A stretch of 64,000 bases of DNA from Polynucleobacter sp. 30F-ANTBAC (GTDB lineage: Bacteria; Pseudomonadota; Gammaproteobacteria; Burkholderiales; Burkholderiaceae): NCBI RefSeq assembly GCF_018882385.1, contig NZ_JACVON010000002.1:186001-250000 (forward strand), read 5' to 3'. Positions 9,981-19,487 of the stretch are shown here, piece after piece; the stretch's first letter is position 1, and every line of letters starts with the position of its first letter. The notes beneath the pieces are model-generated. The model worked only from the letters and a program-made list of their open reading frames with translations. It was not told the DNA's origin and did no database searches. A program made the translations under genes and the position numbers.

Positions 9981-10817
9981 ATGCCAGAATTGCCCGAAGT
10001 CGAAGTTACCAAACAAGGAATAGAGCCCTTTATTCAAGGGAAAGCTATTACTGGCGTCCGGATTCATGATGGGCGTTTAAGGTGGCCTGTACCTAAAAAT
10101 CTTGAAGAAATCTTATTGGGTCAAAAAGTGGCTCAAATTAAGCGGCGGGGGAAGTACTTGCTTTTTAGGATGGACGAGGGGCATTTGATCATTCACCTTG
10201 GTATGACCGGTGTTTTGCGTTTATTAAAGCCAAATGATGAGTTGAAAAAGCATGATCGCGTGGAGATTTTGTTTGGAAAACAAGTTTTGCGATTACATGA
10301 TCCCAGGAAGTTTGGGGCAGTGCTCTGGGCCAGTGATGAAAGTGGTGAAATTGAAAAACATCCTCTGATTGCTAAATTGGGTGTTGAACCATTCTCAGAA
10401 GAGTTTAATGAGGAGTGCGCTGGTCAGCACTTATTTAGGCATGCTAAAGGGCGTCAGATAGCTATTAAGCAATGGCTGTTGGCTGGTCAAGCAGTTGTTG
10501 GCGTTGGGAATATCTATTGTTCTGAGAGTTTATTTTCAGCTGGAATTCATCCTGAAATGCCAGCTGGAAAGTTAACTTTGCCAAGAGCTAAAAAGCTTGC
10601 GATAGCAATTAAGGAAACACTCAGTAAAGCGATTAAAGCTGGTGGCAGTAGCCTAAAAGATTTTGTTGACAGTCACGGTGATCCAGGACACTTTATGTTG
10701 CAAACCAAAGTTTATGATCGTGCCACTTTGCCGTGTCGAGTTTGTAAAAATCCGATTAAACAAATTGTGCAAGGACAACGATCAACTTATTTCTGTTCGA
10801 CGTGTCAAAAGAAATAA
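9981..10817 (+). CDS. mutM: Formamidopyrimidine-DNA glycosylase (Fpg/MutM)
   Basis: Bifunctional glycosylase/AP lyase that removes 8-oxoguanine opposite C and ring-opened purines. 278 residues. The mature N terminus starts with catalytic Pro2 and Glu3 (MPELPEVEV). The H2TH region includes AVVGVGNIYCSESLF, and the C-terminal zinc finger uses C252, C255, C272 and C275. The next gene, mutY, acts on A opposite 8-oxoG and overlaps this one by 16 bases if the first start is used, so the two halves of the GO repair system form one operon. Divergent from the TPR-LolB gene. Confidence 0.96.
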   Translation: MPELPEVEVTKQGIEPFIQGKAITGVRIHDGRLRWPVPKNLEEILLGQKVAQIKRRGKYLLFRMDEGHLIIHLGMTGVLRLLKPNDELKKHDRVEILFGKQVLRLHDPRKFGAVLWASDESGEIEKHPLIAKLGVEPFSEEFNEECAGQHLFRHAKGRQIAIKQWLLAGQAVVGVGNIYCSESLFSAGIHPEMPAGKLTLPRAKKLAIAIKETLSKAIKAGGSSLKDFVDSHGDPGHFMLQTKVYDRATLPCRVCKNPIKQIVQGQRSTYFCSTCQKK

Positions 10818-11866
10818 TGAATTTCATTAACGTAGAGCGCTTCACTCCGAAATTAATCGCTTGGCAAAAAAAGCAGGGTCGACATCATTTGCCTTGGCAG
10901 CTTAATCGAACCGCTTATCGCGTTTGGTTATCCGAGGTGATGTTGCAGCAAACGCAAGTGACGACAGTTATTGAGCGCTATCAAGCTTTCCTTGAGCGTT
11001 TTCCAACCGTTGATGATTTGGCTTCTGCCAGCGTTGATGATGTATTGGCTGAATGGAGTGGGATGGGCTATTACACTCGCGCAAGGAATCTGCACAAGTG
11101 CGCTCAGGTTGTTATGAATCAGTTTGATGGCATATTTCCAAGTGATCCAGAGCAATTGGAGTCCTTGCCAGGAATTGGTCGATCAACTGCTGCAGCCATT
11201 GCTGTTTTTGCCTATGGAAAATCGGCTGCCATTTTGGATGGTAACGTTAAACGCGTACTGGCAAGAGTCTGGGGTGTACAAGACGACTTAAGTAAGAGTG
11301 CTGCTGTCAAGGAGTTGTGGGCGCATGCTGAAACTCTTTTGCCCGATTCATCTGAGGATTTAATAACGTACACCCAAGGTTTGATGGATTTTGGTGCAAC
11401 TTGTTGTACGCAATCTAATCCAGCCTGTTCAGTTAAAGGTAGTATGACGTGCCCATTTTTAAATGCATGTCAGGCCAAGAAATTAAACATCATTCAAAAC
11501 ATACCGCTAAAAATTAGAAAAGTGAAAGTTTCAAAAGTGGATATGAATTGGTGGGTTGTTGTTCGCGATGGCAAAGTACTTTTGGAAAAAAGAGCGCATC
11601 AAGGCATATGGGCCGGTCTTTGGAGTTTTCCTGAGGAGCTCAGCTTGCCAGTCGGCTCAGATATCTTAGATGGCAAACCTATTCAACATCTTTTAAGCCA
11701 TCGAAAGTTAACAATTCAGCCAAAGCTAGTGGCGCTTAAAAAGAAGCTTCCCAAAATGGGGGATCACTTATCCTGGGTTGGTTTTGCTGAGCTTGACAAG
11801 TTGGGTCTACCGACGCCTGTCAAATTATTTTTGAAGGATTTGAATCTAGCTCGCGATGGCGCTTGA
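10802..11866 (+). CDS. mutY: Adenine DNA glycosylase MutY
   Basis: Excises adenine mispaired with 8-oxoguanine. 354 residues from 10802; an ATG at 10817 would give 349. Catalytic glutamate lies in [12 protein letters not shown], the helix-hairpin-helix in [13 protein letters not shown], and the catalytic aspartate in [19 protein letters not shown]-like C-terminal domain (from about 245) recognises 8-oxoG. The [4Fe-4S] cysteines are C202, C209, C217 and C223: spacing C-x6-C-x7-C-x5-C, whereas the family norm is C-x6-C-x2-C-x5-C, so five residues are inserted in the iron-sulfur loop. The 3' end overlaps rapZ on the other strand by 47 bases. Confidence 0.95.
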   Translation: MSKEIMNFINVERFTPKLIAWQKKQGRHHLPWQLNRTAYRVWLSEVMLQQTQVTTVIERYQAFLERFPTVDDLASASVDDVLAEWSGMGYYTRARNLHKCAQVVMNQFDGIFPSDPEQLESLPGIGRSTAAAIAVFAYGKSAAILDGNVKRVLARVWGVQDDLSKSAAVKELWAHAETLLPDSSEDLITYTQGLMDFGATCCTQSNPACSVKGSMTCPFLNACQAKKLNIIQNIPLKIRKVKVSKVDMNWWVVVRDGKVLLEKRAHQGIWAGLWSFPEELSLPVGSDILDGKPIQHLLSHRKLTIQPKLVALKKKLPKMGDHLSWVGFAELDKLGLPTPVKLFLKDLNLARDGA

Positions 11867-12716
11867 GAAGGTGAAGTGCCGCATCCCCCGTTGCTTGGGT
11901 GCGCTTTAAAAAATAATCAAAAAGACAGTTAGATAAATAGACGGAACGGTGTTGTCCGCCCGTACAACCAATAGCGATTGTTAAATAGCTGCGTCGGTCT
12001 GCTTGGTATTTAGGCAGCCAAGTTTCTATAAATCGACGTATATCATCCCCCATTGCTTGAACCTCTGGGTGCTCCCTTAAAAAGTTAGCAACCTCAGGAT
12101 CATTGCCGGTTAATGCTCTTAGCGTTGGATCGTAATGAGGGTTGGGAAGGCAGCGAACATCAAAAACCAAATCAGCATCTCTTGGTACGCCGTGCTTAAA
12201 GCCAAAAGATTCAAAAAGCATTGTGAGGCCAGGGCGCTCATCTTTTAAAAGATCCTGAATCCACGATCTTAGTGTGTGAGCTTTAATATGACTTGTATCA
12301 ATGTTGTGAGCAGTTTCTGCTAACTCAGATAAAAGTGCTCGATCTTTTTCAATGGCATCAATTAATGCAACTTGAGGCGCCCTGTTGTCATCACTTTTGG
12401 ATAGAGGATGGCGGCGACGTGTTTCCGAGTAGCGCTGGACAAGTGTTTCTGTGCTGGCATTTAGAAATAAAACACGAACATCATTATCTTTTTTGAGTTG
12501 CTCAATGATCTCGGGTAGCTCTTTAATGGAGTGGCCGCGTCTTGCATCTACTGCAATGGCTAATTTTTCGCGACCTTGAGAATCTAGCGATTGAACCAGG
12601 TCTTGGATGAAATCAACGGGTAAGTTATCAACACAGTCATAGCCGGCATCTTCAAGCGCGTTGAGAGCAACAGATTTGCCGGAGCCGGAAATACCAGTAA
12701 TGATAAAAATACGCAT
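11820..12716 (-). CDS. rapZ: RNase adapter protein RapZ
   Basis: P-loop protein that in enterobacteria binds glucosamine-6-phosphate and delivers the sRNA GlmZ to RNase E. 298 residues with Walker A GISGSGKS (8-15), the [20 protein letters not shown] segment, and the C-terminal [11 protein letters not shown] and [12 protein letters not shown] motifs of the RNA-binding half. It is two bases downstream of hprK, within the ptsN-hprK-rapZ operon. GlmY/GlmZ-type sRNAs are not known outside enterobacteria, so its target here is open. Convergent overlap with mutY. Confidence 0.94.
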   Translation of the reverse strand: MRIFIITGISGSGKSVALNALEDAGYDCVDNLPVDFIQDLVQSLDSQGREKLAIAVDARRGHSIKELPEIIEQLKKDNDVRVLFLNASTETLVQRYSETRRRHPLSKSDDNRAPQVALIDAIEKDRALLSELAETAHNIDTSHIKAHTLRSWIQDLLKDERPGLTMLFESFGFKHGVPRDADLVFDVRCLPNPHYDPTLRALTGNDPEVANFLREHPEVQAMGDDIRRFIETWLPKYQADRRSYLTIAIGCTGGQHRSVYLSNCLFDYFLKRTQATGDAALHLLKRHRELDSNPSKII

Positions 12717-12718
12717 CG

Positions 12719-13702
12719 TTATAACAAGCGACTCTGTGATTTGTTGTTGTCATCAGCATTCATGAGTTTGCGCTGACGTTCCATAAATTCTTTGAGTGTG
12801 TCAATGCCGCGCAACTGAAGAATCGTATTGCGAACAGCTGCTTCAACTAAAACCGCTAAGTTTCGACCGGCTGCAACCTGAATTTTTACGCTACGGATTT
12901 GTAGGCCGAGTACATCGATTGACTGCCCATCAATTGGCAGACGCTCAAACTCGCCATCGTTTCGACGAACAAGTTGTACGATTAATTTCAGCTTCATGCG
13001 ACGACGAACAGCTGTTTCGCCAAAAATAGTTCTAATATCCAATAGACCTAAGCCCCGAACTTCCAATAAGTCTCTGAGTATGGGTGGACACCTTCCTTCA
13101 ATATAGTCAGCACCGAGTCTTGCGAAATCAACGGCATCATCAGCTACCAAACCATGGCCTCGAGAAATCAATTCGAGACCAAGTTCACTTTTCCCGAGTC
13201 CGGAGTCACCAGTGATCAGAACACCCATTCCAAGAATATCCATGAAGACGCCGTGCATGGTAACGCGTGGAGCTCCTATTTTTGTGAGATAGGAGCGTAA
13301 GTGGTCAATGACTGTGGCAGCAGAGACTGAGCTCTTAAAGAGCGGTGTTGAGGATCTTTGACAGTAAAGAATAATATCTTCGTGTGCCTCGCATCCGTCT
13401 GCAATGATAAGGCATGGTGGCTTAAGAGAAATCAGAGTCGCTAGTTGTTTTTTTCGATTATCAACATCTAATTTTTCATAATAAGTCACTTCAGGAACGC
13501 CAAATACTTGCATGCGATCTGGGTGAATTAAATTCAAGTGACCAACCAAGTCTGAAGAGGATGAAGCTAACTTGACTGCTTCAAGATCAAAGCTTTTATC
13601 AGCCCCTTCTAGGCCAGCAACCCAACTTAGTTTTAATTCTGTTAGATTGGCATCAAATAGGGATTGAGCAGTAACGCCCGCTAAATTGATGGGCTGAGTC
13701 AT
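12719..13702 (-). CDS. hprK: HPr kinase/phosphorylase
   Basis: Bifunctional enzyme that phosphorylates the PTS carrier HPr on a serine and reverses the reaction. 327 residues. Visible: [19 protein letters not shown] leading into Walker A GDSGLGKS (165-172), and the C-terminal signature [15 protein letters not shown]. Many betaproteobacteria have HprK but an incomplete PTS without sugar permeases, so it probably tunes PTS-Ntr regulation. No HPr or enzyme I gene is in this window. It is one base from ptsN and two from rapZ, so the three are coupled. Confidence 0.95.
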   Translation of the reverse strand: MTQPINLAGVTAQSLFDANLTELKLSWVAGLEGADKSFDLEAVKLASSSSDLVGHLNLIHPDRMQVFGVPEVTYYEKLDVDNRKKQLATLISLKPPCLIIADGCEAHEDIILYCQRSSTPLFKSSVSAATVIDHLRSYLTKIGAPRVTMHGVFMDILGMGVLITGDSGLGKSELGLELISRGHGLVADDAVDFARLGADYIEGRCPPILRDLLEVRGLGLLDIRTIFGETAVRRRMKLKLIVQLVRRNDGEFERLPIDGQSIDVLGLQIRSVKIQVAAGRNLAVLVEAAVRNTILQLRGIDTLKEFMERQRKLMNADDNNKSQSRLL

Positions 13703-13703
13703 A

Positions 13704-14159
13704 TTATTTATTCCAAGCAGTTAGCAACTGATAAATGGTATCAGGGTCTGTTTCTGTCAGTAATAATTTTTTGGTTTGTTTATCAGAAAGTATCTGAGCA
13801 ACTTGGGATAGTATTTCTAAGTGTGATTGGGTGGCTTGCTCTGGTACAAGCATGATCACAAGAGTTTGAACTAGCTTGCCATCGGGTGCGTTGAATTCAA
13901 TACCATTGCTTAATCGAATAAAACTAAGGTGAGCCTCAGGTAAATCTTTGACGCGTCCATGAGGTATGGCAATCCCTTCTCCCAACCCCGTCGACCCAAG
14001 AGCTTCTCTTGCCTCTAAGCAAGTTTGAACGACCTTTGCTGAAATGCCATTATTTTTTTCAAACAGCTGGCCTGTAAAGGCAAATAATTCTTTTTGTGTT
14101 GAGGCCTCAATATCTAGAACGATATTGTGTGGGGTGATAAGTTCGGCTAAGGCATTCAT
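13704..14159 (-). CDS. ptsN: Nitrogen-regulatory PTS EIIA protein
   Basis: Phosphocarrier at the end of the PTS-Ntr relay; in other proteobacteria its unphosphorylated form regulates potassium transport and related stress responses. 151 residues, single EIIA domain. The phosphorylated histidine is H67 in [13 protein letters not shown]. It belongs to the conserved run rpoN-hpf-ptsN-hprK-rapZ, all leftward, with 38 bases between it and hpf. Confidence 0.95.
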   Translation of the reverse strand: MNALAELITPHNIVLDIEASTQKELFAFTGQLFEKNNGISAKVVQTCLEAREALGSTGLGEGIAIPHGRVKDLPEAHLSFIRLSNGIEFNAPDGKLVQTLVIMLVPEQATQSHLEILSQVAQILSDKQTKKLLLTETDPDTIYQLLTAWNK

Positions 14160-14197
14160 GTCTGAAATGCATTATATGATTGCCTTGGCCTATTTAA

Positions 14198-14524
14198 TCA
14201 AGAGTTTTTAAGAGTTTGATGGTGATGATCCTGTACTTTTTCTTTATGTTTGATCACCTGTCTATCTAGTTTGTCTACAACAAGGTCCATCGCATGGTAC
14301 ATGTCTTCATGATGGGCCTCAGCAAAGAGGTCTTTACCCTTCAAGTGGATGGTGATTTCTGCATGGTTTCGTAAATTCTTCTCTTTTTCATTATTAATTG
14401 AAAGAATCGTTGAAATAGTCATGACTTGATCAAAATGATTCTTAATTCGCTGTAATTTATCTTCAAGGTGTGATCGCATGGCTGGGGTAATTTCTACGTG
14501 ATGACTCGTAATTTTCAAATTCAT
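14198..14524 (-). CDS. hpf: Ribosome hibernation promoting factor (short form)
   Basis: Binds the decoding centre of idle 30S subunits and promotes inactive 100S dimers. 108 residues, the short HPF/YfiA type without the long C-terminal dimerisation domain. ATG 14524 gives the expected MNLKITSHHVEITPAMRSHLEDK start; the frame is open 52 codons further upstream, but that part lies inside rpoN. The central VMTISTILSINNEKE and C-terminal LVDKLDRQVIKHKEK are typical. It lies ten bases after rpoN, the order seen across proteobacteria. Confidence 0.95.
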   Translation of the reverse strand: MNLKITSHHVEITPAMRSHLEDKLQRIKNHFDQVMTISTILSINNEKEKNLRNHAEITIHLKGKDLFAEAHHEDMYHAMDLVVDKLDRQVIKHKEKVQDHHHQTLKNS

Positions 14525-14534
14525 GCTGTGCTCC

Positions 14535-15911
14535 CTATTGTTTTCTGCGCAAATGAACGGCAGGGATGCGCAGAGACTCCCTGTATTTAGCAATCGTACG
14601 TCTGGCAACCACAAACCCCTTAGTCGATAAAAGATCCACAATGCCTGAGTCGGATAGTGGGTTTTCTGGGTTTTCTTCATCCACTAACTGCTTAATGAGA
14701 GCTCTGATGGCCATTGAAGAGACTGAGCCCCCTGAATCAGTTGAAACCTGACTGCCAAAGAAGTATTTGAATTCAAAGCAACCAGCTGGAGTAGCCATAA
14801 ATTTTTGGGTGGTTACTCTTGAAATAGTGGACTCATGTAATCCCAAAGTATCTGCAATTTCTCGCAAAACTAAAGGACGCATGGCAATTTCACCATGATT
14901 GAAGAAATTTTGTTGCCTATCCACGATAGCTTTTGCCACTTTTAAGATGGTTTCACTTCTTTGTAGCACATTTTTTACCAGCCATCTAGCCTCTTGCAAT
15001 TTTTGTTGGATGCCACCCATATCCTCTTGGCCTTTGCTGTCCCTAATCACCTTAGCGTATTCCTCATGAATGCTAATTTTTGGCATTGCTTCCGGGTTAA
15101 GTGAGACTTGCCATTGCCCCTTTTTATGTTTAACGATGACATCGGGGATGAGGGTGATGTCTAAAATTTTTCCAAATTCAGAGGCCGGATTATGTTTAAG
15201 GCTTTTAATAAGTGAAACGGCAGCTTGTATCTGGCCATCAGTGAGCTTTAATATTTTTTTTAGTCTTGGCCAATCTTTTGCCCCCACACTTTCCAAGTGC
15301 TCTGAACAGATTTTATGGGCATTAATCCAGAGATCATCCTGTTGAGTGAATTCAGCTGAATTTTCAATTTGGAGTTTTAGGCATTCGCTTAAATCTCGCG
15401 CGCCTATACCGCTAGGATCAAGATGTTGCAATCGTGATAGGGCTCGTTTGATCTGCTCTGCAGGCAATCCATCCTCAATATCCATGTGAGGCTCATAGGA
15501 TTCAGCAAGCTCATCTAAGCTACTGGTTAAGTAGCCTTTGGCATCAAGGTTTCCAGCAAGAAGTCCCACCAAGGCTTTTTCTTGAGGGGAGATTCGCATC
15601 ACTCTTATTTGGCTCAATAGATGGTCTAACAAGCTCTCAGGCGTACTGATATTCGAAAATCGATCATCTGTTTCATCCCAGTCATTCGAACTTTTACTGG
15701 AGGATGTTTGTCTATGAGAAAGTTGTTGAATTGGCTCTGTTGGGGCTAATTCCGTAGCAGGCTGATATTCAATGAGAGGATTTTGTTCTGCAGCCTCAAT
15801 CAGCTCTTGCTCAAGCTCCATAGCCGAAAGCTGTAACAGCTTAATAGATTGCTGTAGTTGAGGGGTAAGTGCTAGGTTTTGGGAAAACCTAAGATTAAGC
15901 GAGGCCTTCAT
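14535..15911 (-). CDS. rpoN: RNA polymerase sigma-54 factor
   Basis: Alternative sigma factor that needs an AAA+ activator and recognises -24/-12 promoters. 458 residues. Region I is glutamine/leucine-rich (LALTPQLQQSIKLLQLSAMELEQEL); an acidic linker with serines follows; the core-binding domain spans about 100-290; a helix-turn-helix is seen at LREIADTLGLHESTISRVTT; the RpoN box is VARRTIAKYRE near the end. It heads the hpf-ptsN-hprK-rapZ series and follows the LPS transport genes after an 82-base gap. Confidence 0.97.
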   Translation of the reverse strand: MKASLNLRFSQNLALTPQLQQSIKLLQLSAMELEQELIEAAEQNPLIEYQPATELAPTEPIQQLSHRQTSSSKSSNDWDETDDRFSNISTPESLLDHLLSQIRVMRISPQEKALVGLLAGNLDAKGYLTSSLDELAESYEPHMDIEDGLPAEQIKRALSRLQHLDPSGIGARDLSECLKLQIENSAEFTQQDDLWINAHKICSEHLESVGAKDWPRLKKILKLTDGQIQAAVSLIKSLKHNPASEFGKILDITLIPDVIVKHKKGQWQVSLNPEAMPKISIHEEYAKVIRDSKGQEDMGGIQQKLQEARWLVKNVLQRSETILKVAKAIVDRQQNFFNHGEIAMRPLVLREIADTLGLHESTISRVTTQKFMATPAGCFEFKYFFGSQVSTDSGGSVSSMAIRALIKQLVDEENPENPLSDSGIVDLLSTKGFVVARRTIAKYRESLRIPAVHLRRKQ

Positions 15912-15993
15912 GTAACGACCATTTTAGACCGTTAAATCAAGATTGGTATGTTATTTGCTTGTAAAAATAATTAATATTGGTTAGTAAGCTGGC

Positions 15994-16743
15994 TTACATC
16001 CTGAAATTTTCACCAAGATAGACTTTTCGAACAGCCTCATCATCAATAATTTTTGATGGTTCACCGGATGCTAATACTTTACCCTCACTAATAATATAAG
16101 CATAGTCACAAATGCCCAATGTTTCACGAACGTTATGGTCCGTAATGAGTACGCCAATCTGACGGTCTTTTAAGAATCGCACAATTCTCTGAATTTCGCC
16201 AACTGCAATGGGGTCAACGCCTGCAAAAGGTTCATCCAAGAGAATGAATTTAGGTTGAGAGGCTAAGGCTCGAGCAATTTCAACTCTCCTGCGCTCGCCC
16301 CCCGATAAAGACATGGCTGGATTGCTACGTAAATGTGAAATTTGAAGTTCCTGCAAAAGAGACTCAAGTCTTTTGGAGATTTCATCTTGCGACAGAGGTT
16401 TTCCATTTTCAGTTTGCAGCTCTAAAACAGCTTTGATATTTTCTTCAACATTAAGTTTTCGAAAGACGGAAGCTTCTTGAGGCAAATAAGATAAGCCCAG
16501 TTTTGCTCTTTCGTGAATCGGAAGATGACTAATGACTTGGCCATTTAATTTGATCTCACCGCCATCCAAAGGCACAAGGCCAACGATCATATAAAAAGAG
16601 GTTGTTTTGCCCGCGCCATTAGGGCCCAATAATCCAACTACTTGACCACTTTGAACTTCAACACCGACATCTCTGACAACAGTGCGAGAGCCATATTTTT
16701 TTTGCAGACCAAATGCTGAGAGTGTAGAGTTGGTTGAGCTCAT
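15994..16743 (-). CDS. lptB: LPS export ABC transporter ATPase LptB
   Basis: Cytoplasmic ATPase of the LptB2FGC complex that extracts LPS from the inner membrane and pushes it along the Lpt bridge. 249 residues with Walker [10 protein letters not shown], the LptB-type Q-loop segment [12 protein letters not shown], signature [10 protein letters not shown], Walker [14 protein letters not shown] and H-loop ITDHN. It overlaps lptA by four bases, giving translational coupling. lptF and lptG are not in the window. Confidence 0.97.
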   Translation of the reverse strand: MSSTNSTLSAFGLQKKYGSRTVVRDVGVEVQSGQVVGLLGPNGAGKTTSFYMIVGLVPLDGGEIKLNGQVISHLPIHERAKLGLSYLPQEASVFRKLNVEENIKAVLELQTENGKPLSQDEISKRLESLLQELQISHLRSNPAMSLSGGERRRVEIARALASQPKFILLDEPFAGVDPIAVGEIQRIVRFLKDRQIGVLITDHNVRETLGICDYAYIISEGKVLASGEPSKIIDDEAVRKVYLGENFRM

Positions 16744-17276
16744 TTTTTGAAATTTCCTAGAGGTTCTTTTCTGCGTGATGAAAGTGTTGATCGAACCGAG
16801 TCTTTTGAAATGGCATGATACTTCTCATCACTGCTATCGTACTGAATTTGATCCCCGTGAATTTGGTCAGAGACCTTGGTGCCGGATAATTTATTCATGC
16901 GAGCATTACCAACGAGGGTCGCAGTTTCAAGCTTGGCATCATAATCAATTTTCTCTGCGAAGCCTTCTGTATATTCATCGAAGGCTGTATCTCTTTTTTG
17001 CTTGAGACTTGCGATAGAACCTGGCTTAGCAATGATGGTGGCAAATTGGTAGCCCTCAGGATCAATTTTAATCGTGGCGCTTTCACCGCGAATGATCAAT
17101 GTACCTTTGGTGAGTAAGACATTTTTTTCAAGGTGATAAATTTGCTGAATGTCATCAAAAGAAGCTTTATCGGATGACAGGGAAATGGGCTTATCTTTGT
17201 CTGCTTTTTCAGCAAAAACAGGAGTAGATGCTGAAAAGTTTACTAAGAGTGCAAGTAGTGTTAAGAGTAGCTTCAT
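16740..17276 (-). CDS. lptA: LPS transport periplasmic protein LptA
   Basis: Periplasmic beta-jellyroll protein that polymerises to form the LPS bridge between LptC and LptD. From ATG 17276 it has 178 residues with signal peptide [22 protein letters not shown]. This start follows the lptC stop by one base; an in-frame upstream start at 17330 lies inside lptC and lacks a signal sequence. The OstA domain spans about 30-145, with repeated [18 protein letters not shown] and [20 protein letters not shown] strands. Confidence 0.93.
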   Translation of the reverse strand: MKLLLTLLALLVNFSASTPVFAEKADKDKPISLSSDKASFDDIQQIYHLEKNVLLTKGTLIIRGESATIKIDPEGYQFATIIAKPGSIASLKQKRDTAFDEYTEGFAEKIDYDAKLETATLVGNARMNKLSGTKVSDQIHGDQIQYDSSDEKYHAISKDSVRSTLSSRRKEPLGNFKK

Positions 17277-17277
17277 G

Positions 17278-17889
17278 CTATTGAGCCTGACTTTTCTGCT
17301 CAGATTCAATGCGACCTTTGACTTGCCCAATCATGATGAGCTTTTGATTAACGTTATCAAAAATGGCGCCGTCTTGTGAGTTCATGACAGATAAGCCCTG
17401 TTCGAGGGTTACAGGTTGATTGGTCTTAACAATATCCTCATTCATCAGAACTGTAAATTTAGTAGAGCTCATGAACATGCGAGCACTACCAGGTTGATTG
17501 GGTGTCGATGCTTGAGATGGGCGTAGTAGGGTGGCGTTGCCCACTAAATGAAGGACAGTCATATCACTATTAAGTAGGCCTTTATCCGATCGGACCGTCG
17601 TAGCTGGTTTGCCTGGATTAAATCTTCGCGCGATAGGGAAATCAATTTCTGAGCTTGCGTCATCTTCGTAGTGCGTTAGCTTGTCCCCAACAATTCTATA
17701 GAGTGTGCCACCTTGCGGACCTAAAGTGGTCACCACAATTTGATCCATGATGTAGTCGGGAACGTGTTTTTTGGGTTGTGCGCTGATTTCATCAGGATGA
17801 CTCATTTGAACCATCCAGTATGTTCCTAAGGTTAACAACCCCATTAACAAGATTGGCAAAAACTTAAGGAGAGGTGCCAAGAGCTGCAT
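17278..17889 (-). CDS. lptC: LPS export protein LptC
   Basis: Bitopic inner-membrane protein that receives LPS from LptB2FG and passes it to LptA. 203 residues: one N-terminal membrane helix (about 5-27, LAPLLKFLPILLMGLLTLGT) and a periplasmic domain with the YIMDQIVVTTLGPQG and GLSVMNSQDGAIFDNVNQKL strands of the family. It sits between kdsC and lptA with gaps of one or two bases, as in most proteobacteria. Confidence 0.92.
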   Translation of the reverse strand: MQLLAPLLKFLPILLMGLLTLGTYWMVQMSHPDEISAQPKKHVPDYIMDQIVVTTLGPQGGTLYRIVGDKLTHYEDDASSEIDFPIARRFNPGKPATTVRSDKGLLNSDMTVLHLVGNATLLRPSQASTPNQPGSARMFMSSTKFTVLMNEDIVKTNQPVTLEQGLSVMNSQDGAIFDNVNQKLIMIGQVKGRIESEQKSQAQ

Positions 17890-17891
17890 GC

Positions 17892-18461
17892 TTATAAAGA
17901 CTCTTTAAGGAGGCGCTCGTAATGACCTTGAGCCTTCATGATTAAGTCACATGCCTCACGTACTGCGCCGCTCCCACCTGTTTTTTGAGTAACGTAGTGA
18001 ACGCGTTTTTTTACTTCTTCATGAGCTTGGGCTGGACAAATAGCCAAATGAACTTTGGGCAGGATGGCTAAATCAGGCCAATCATCACCCATAGCGGCAC
18101 ATTCAGAAAGTTGGTATCCAGTCTTCTTTAAAAGAGATTGGAGTGCATCCATTTTTTTACTGATACCCATTTGAACGTGCTCAATACCTAATTCTTTGGC
18201 TCGTCCTTCCACCATCCCTGATGTTCTGCCTGTAATGATGGCGACAGTGATGCCTGTTGATTGCAATAGTTTGATGCCATGACCATCTAAGCTATCAAAA
18301 ATTTTTAACGCTTCTTTCCCGTCTGGGCCAACCAATAGGCTGCCATCAGTTAGAACGCCATCAACATCCAGTACCAATAATTTGACATTGGCGGCACGCT
18401 CCATTGCTTGAGGGAAGTCGCTAATAGAGTTTGTAGTTAAGGTATTAAAGGTATTTCGCAT
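17892..18461 (-). CDS. kdsC: 3-deoxy-D-manno-octulosonate 8-phosphate phosphatase
   Basis: HAD-family phosphatase that makes Kdo from Kdo-8-phosphate for the LPS inner core. From ATG 18461 it has 189 residues; the frame extends to a TTG at 18482 inside kdsD, but the ATG is the more ordinary start. Motif I DVDGVLTDG supplies the nucleophile and acid/base aspartates, motif II ITGRTSG follows, and motif III is AAMGDDWPDLAIL. The enzyme lacks a cap domain and normally works as a tetramer. Confidence 0.94.
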   Translation of the reverse strand: MRNTFNTLTTNSISDFPQAMERAANVKLLVLDVDGVLTDGSLLVGPDGKEALKIFDSLDGHGIKLLQSTGITVAIITGRTSGMVEGRAKELGIEHVQMGISKKMDALQSLLKKTGYQLSECAAMGDDWPDLAILPKVHLAICPAQAHEEVKKRVHYVTQKTGGSGAVREACDLIMKAQGHYERLLKESL

Positions 18462-18462
18462 G

Positions 18463-19464
18463 TTAAATAACCTGAGCAGCAAATAGATCGTGCAAGTTCA
18501 AGGCGCCTAGTAAGCGGCCCTGCGCATCAACAACAACCAATTGATTAATTTTGTATCGCTCCATCATTTCAACCGCTTCAGCTGCTAGTAACTCTTCCGA
18601 AATGGTGCGTGGGCTTGGAGTCATTGCATCAACAAGTGCTGTATTCTGAAACTGGTTATTTTTCTCAATCAAGCGACGTAAGTCACCATCCGTAAAAATA
18701 CCTAAAACTTTGTTGGCATCATCAACAATCACAGTCATGCCCATTCTCTTCGCTGTGATTTCAAGAAGGGCATCCGTGATGCTGGATTTGATATTGGTGC
18801 GAGGAGCCTCGTCACCGCTTCTCATCACATCTCTGACATGAGTCAGTAGTTTTCTGCCGAGGCTGCCACCAGGATGAGATCTTGCAAAGTCTTCAGGCTT
18901 GAAGCCTCTCGCATCCAAAAGCGCAACGGCTAATGCATCGCCCATTGCTAAGGCGGCAGTGGTGCTTGCTGTAGGTGCTAAATTAAGAGGGCAAGCTTCC
19001 TTTTCAACACTGACATTGATGTGTGAATCGGCTAACTGAGCTAATGAAGACTGTGGGTTGCCAGTTAAAGCGATCAGCTTGGCACCCGTTCTTTTAATAA
19101 TGGGCACGATGGCTGTGAGTTCGCTTGTTTCCCCGGAGTTAGAGAAGGCAACAAAGACGTCCTGTTGCGTCACCATGCCTAAGTCACCATGGCTTGCTTC
19201 GGCTGGGTGCACAAAAAAAGCAGGTGATCCGGTGGATGCAAAAGTTGCGGCTACTTTGTGTCCAATGTGACCTGACTTGCCAATGCCTGAAACAACAATT
19301 CGACCACTGCAGCCCAATAAAATTTCTATGGCATGGCTAAACATTTCAGCATTGCTACCATTTAGATTCTTTTGTAAATTCAGAATGGCATCACCCTCGA
19401 TTGCCAGAGTTTCTCTAGCTAAATCGATTGCCCTTTGGCTTTGTGCAGATGTTAGTTTTGTCAT
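18463..19464 (-). CDS. kdsD: D-arabinose-5-phosphate isomerase (KdsD/KpsF)
   Basis: Converts ribulose 5-phosphate to arabinose 5-phosphate, the first committed Kdo precursor. 333 residues: an N-terminal SIS sugar-isomerase domain (about 40-170, with VVSGIGKSGHIGHK and FSNSGETSE) and two CBS domains (about 210-265 and 275-333). It is one gene of the Kdo/LPS-transport operon kdsD-kdsC-lptC-lptA-lptB, 23 bases downstream of uvrA on the same strand. Confidence 0.96.
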   Translation of the reverse strand: MTKLTSAQSQRAIDLARETLAIEGDAILNLQKNLNGSNAEMFSHAIEILLGCSGRIVVSGIGKSGHIGHKVAATFASTGSPAFFVHPAEASHGDLGMVTQQDVFVAFSNSGETSELTAIVPIIKRTGAKLIALTGNPQSSLAQLADSHINVSVEKEACPLNLAPTASTTAALAMGDALAVALLDARGFKPEDFARSHPGGSLGRKLLTHVRDVMRSGDEAPRTNIKSSITDALLEITAKRMGMTVIVDDANKVLGIFTDGDLRRLIEKNNQFQNTALVDAMTPSPRTISEELLAAEAVEMMERYKINQLVVVDAQGRLLGALNLHDLFAAQVI

Positions 19465-19487
19465 AGCAACAGTATATGTCTTAGATC

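Noticed and set aside
14525..14680. N-terminal extension of hpf by 52 codons
   Set aside because: It lies within the rpoN reading frame and is not homologous to HPF; ATG 14524 starts the conserved sequence.
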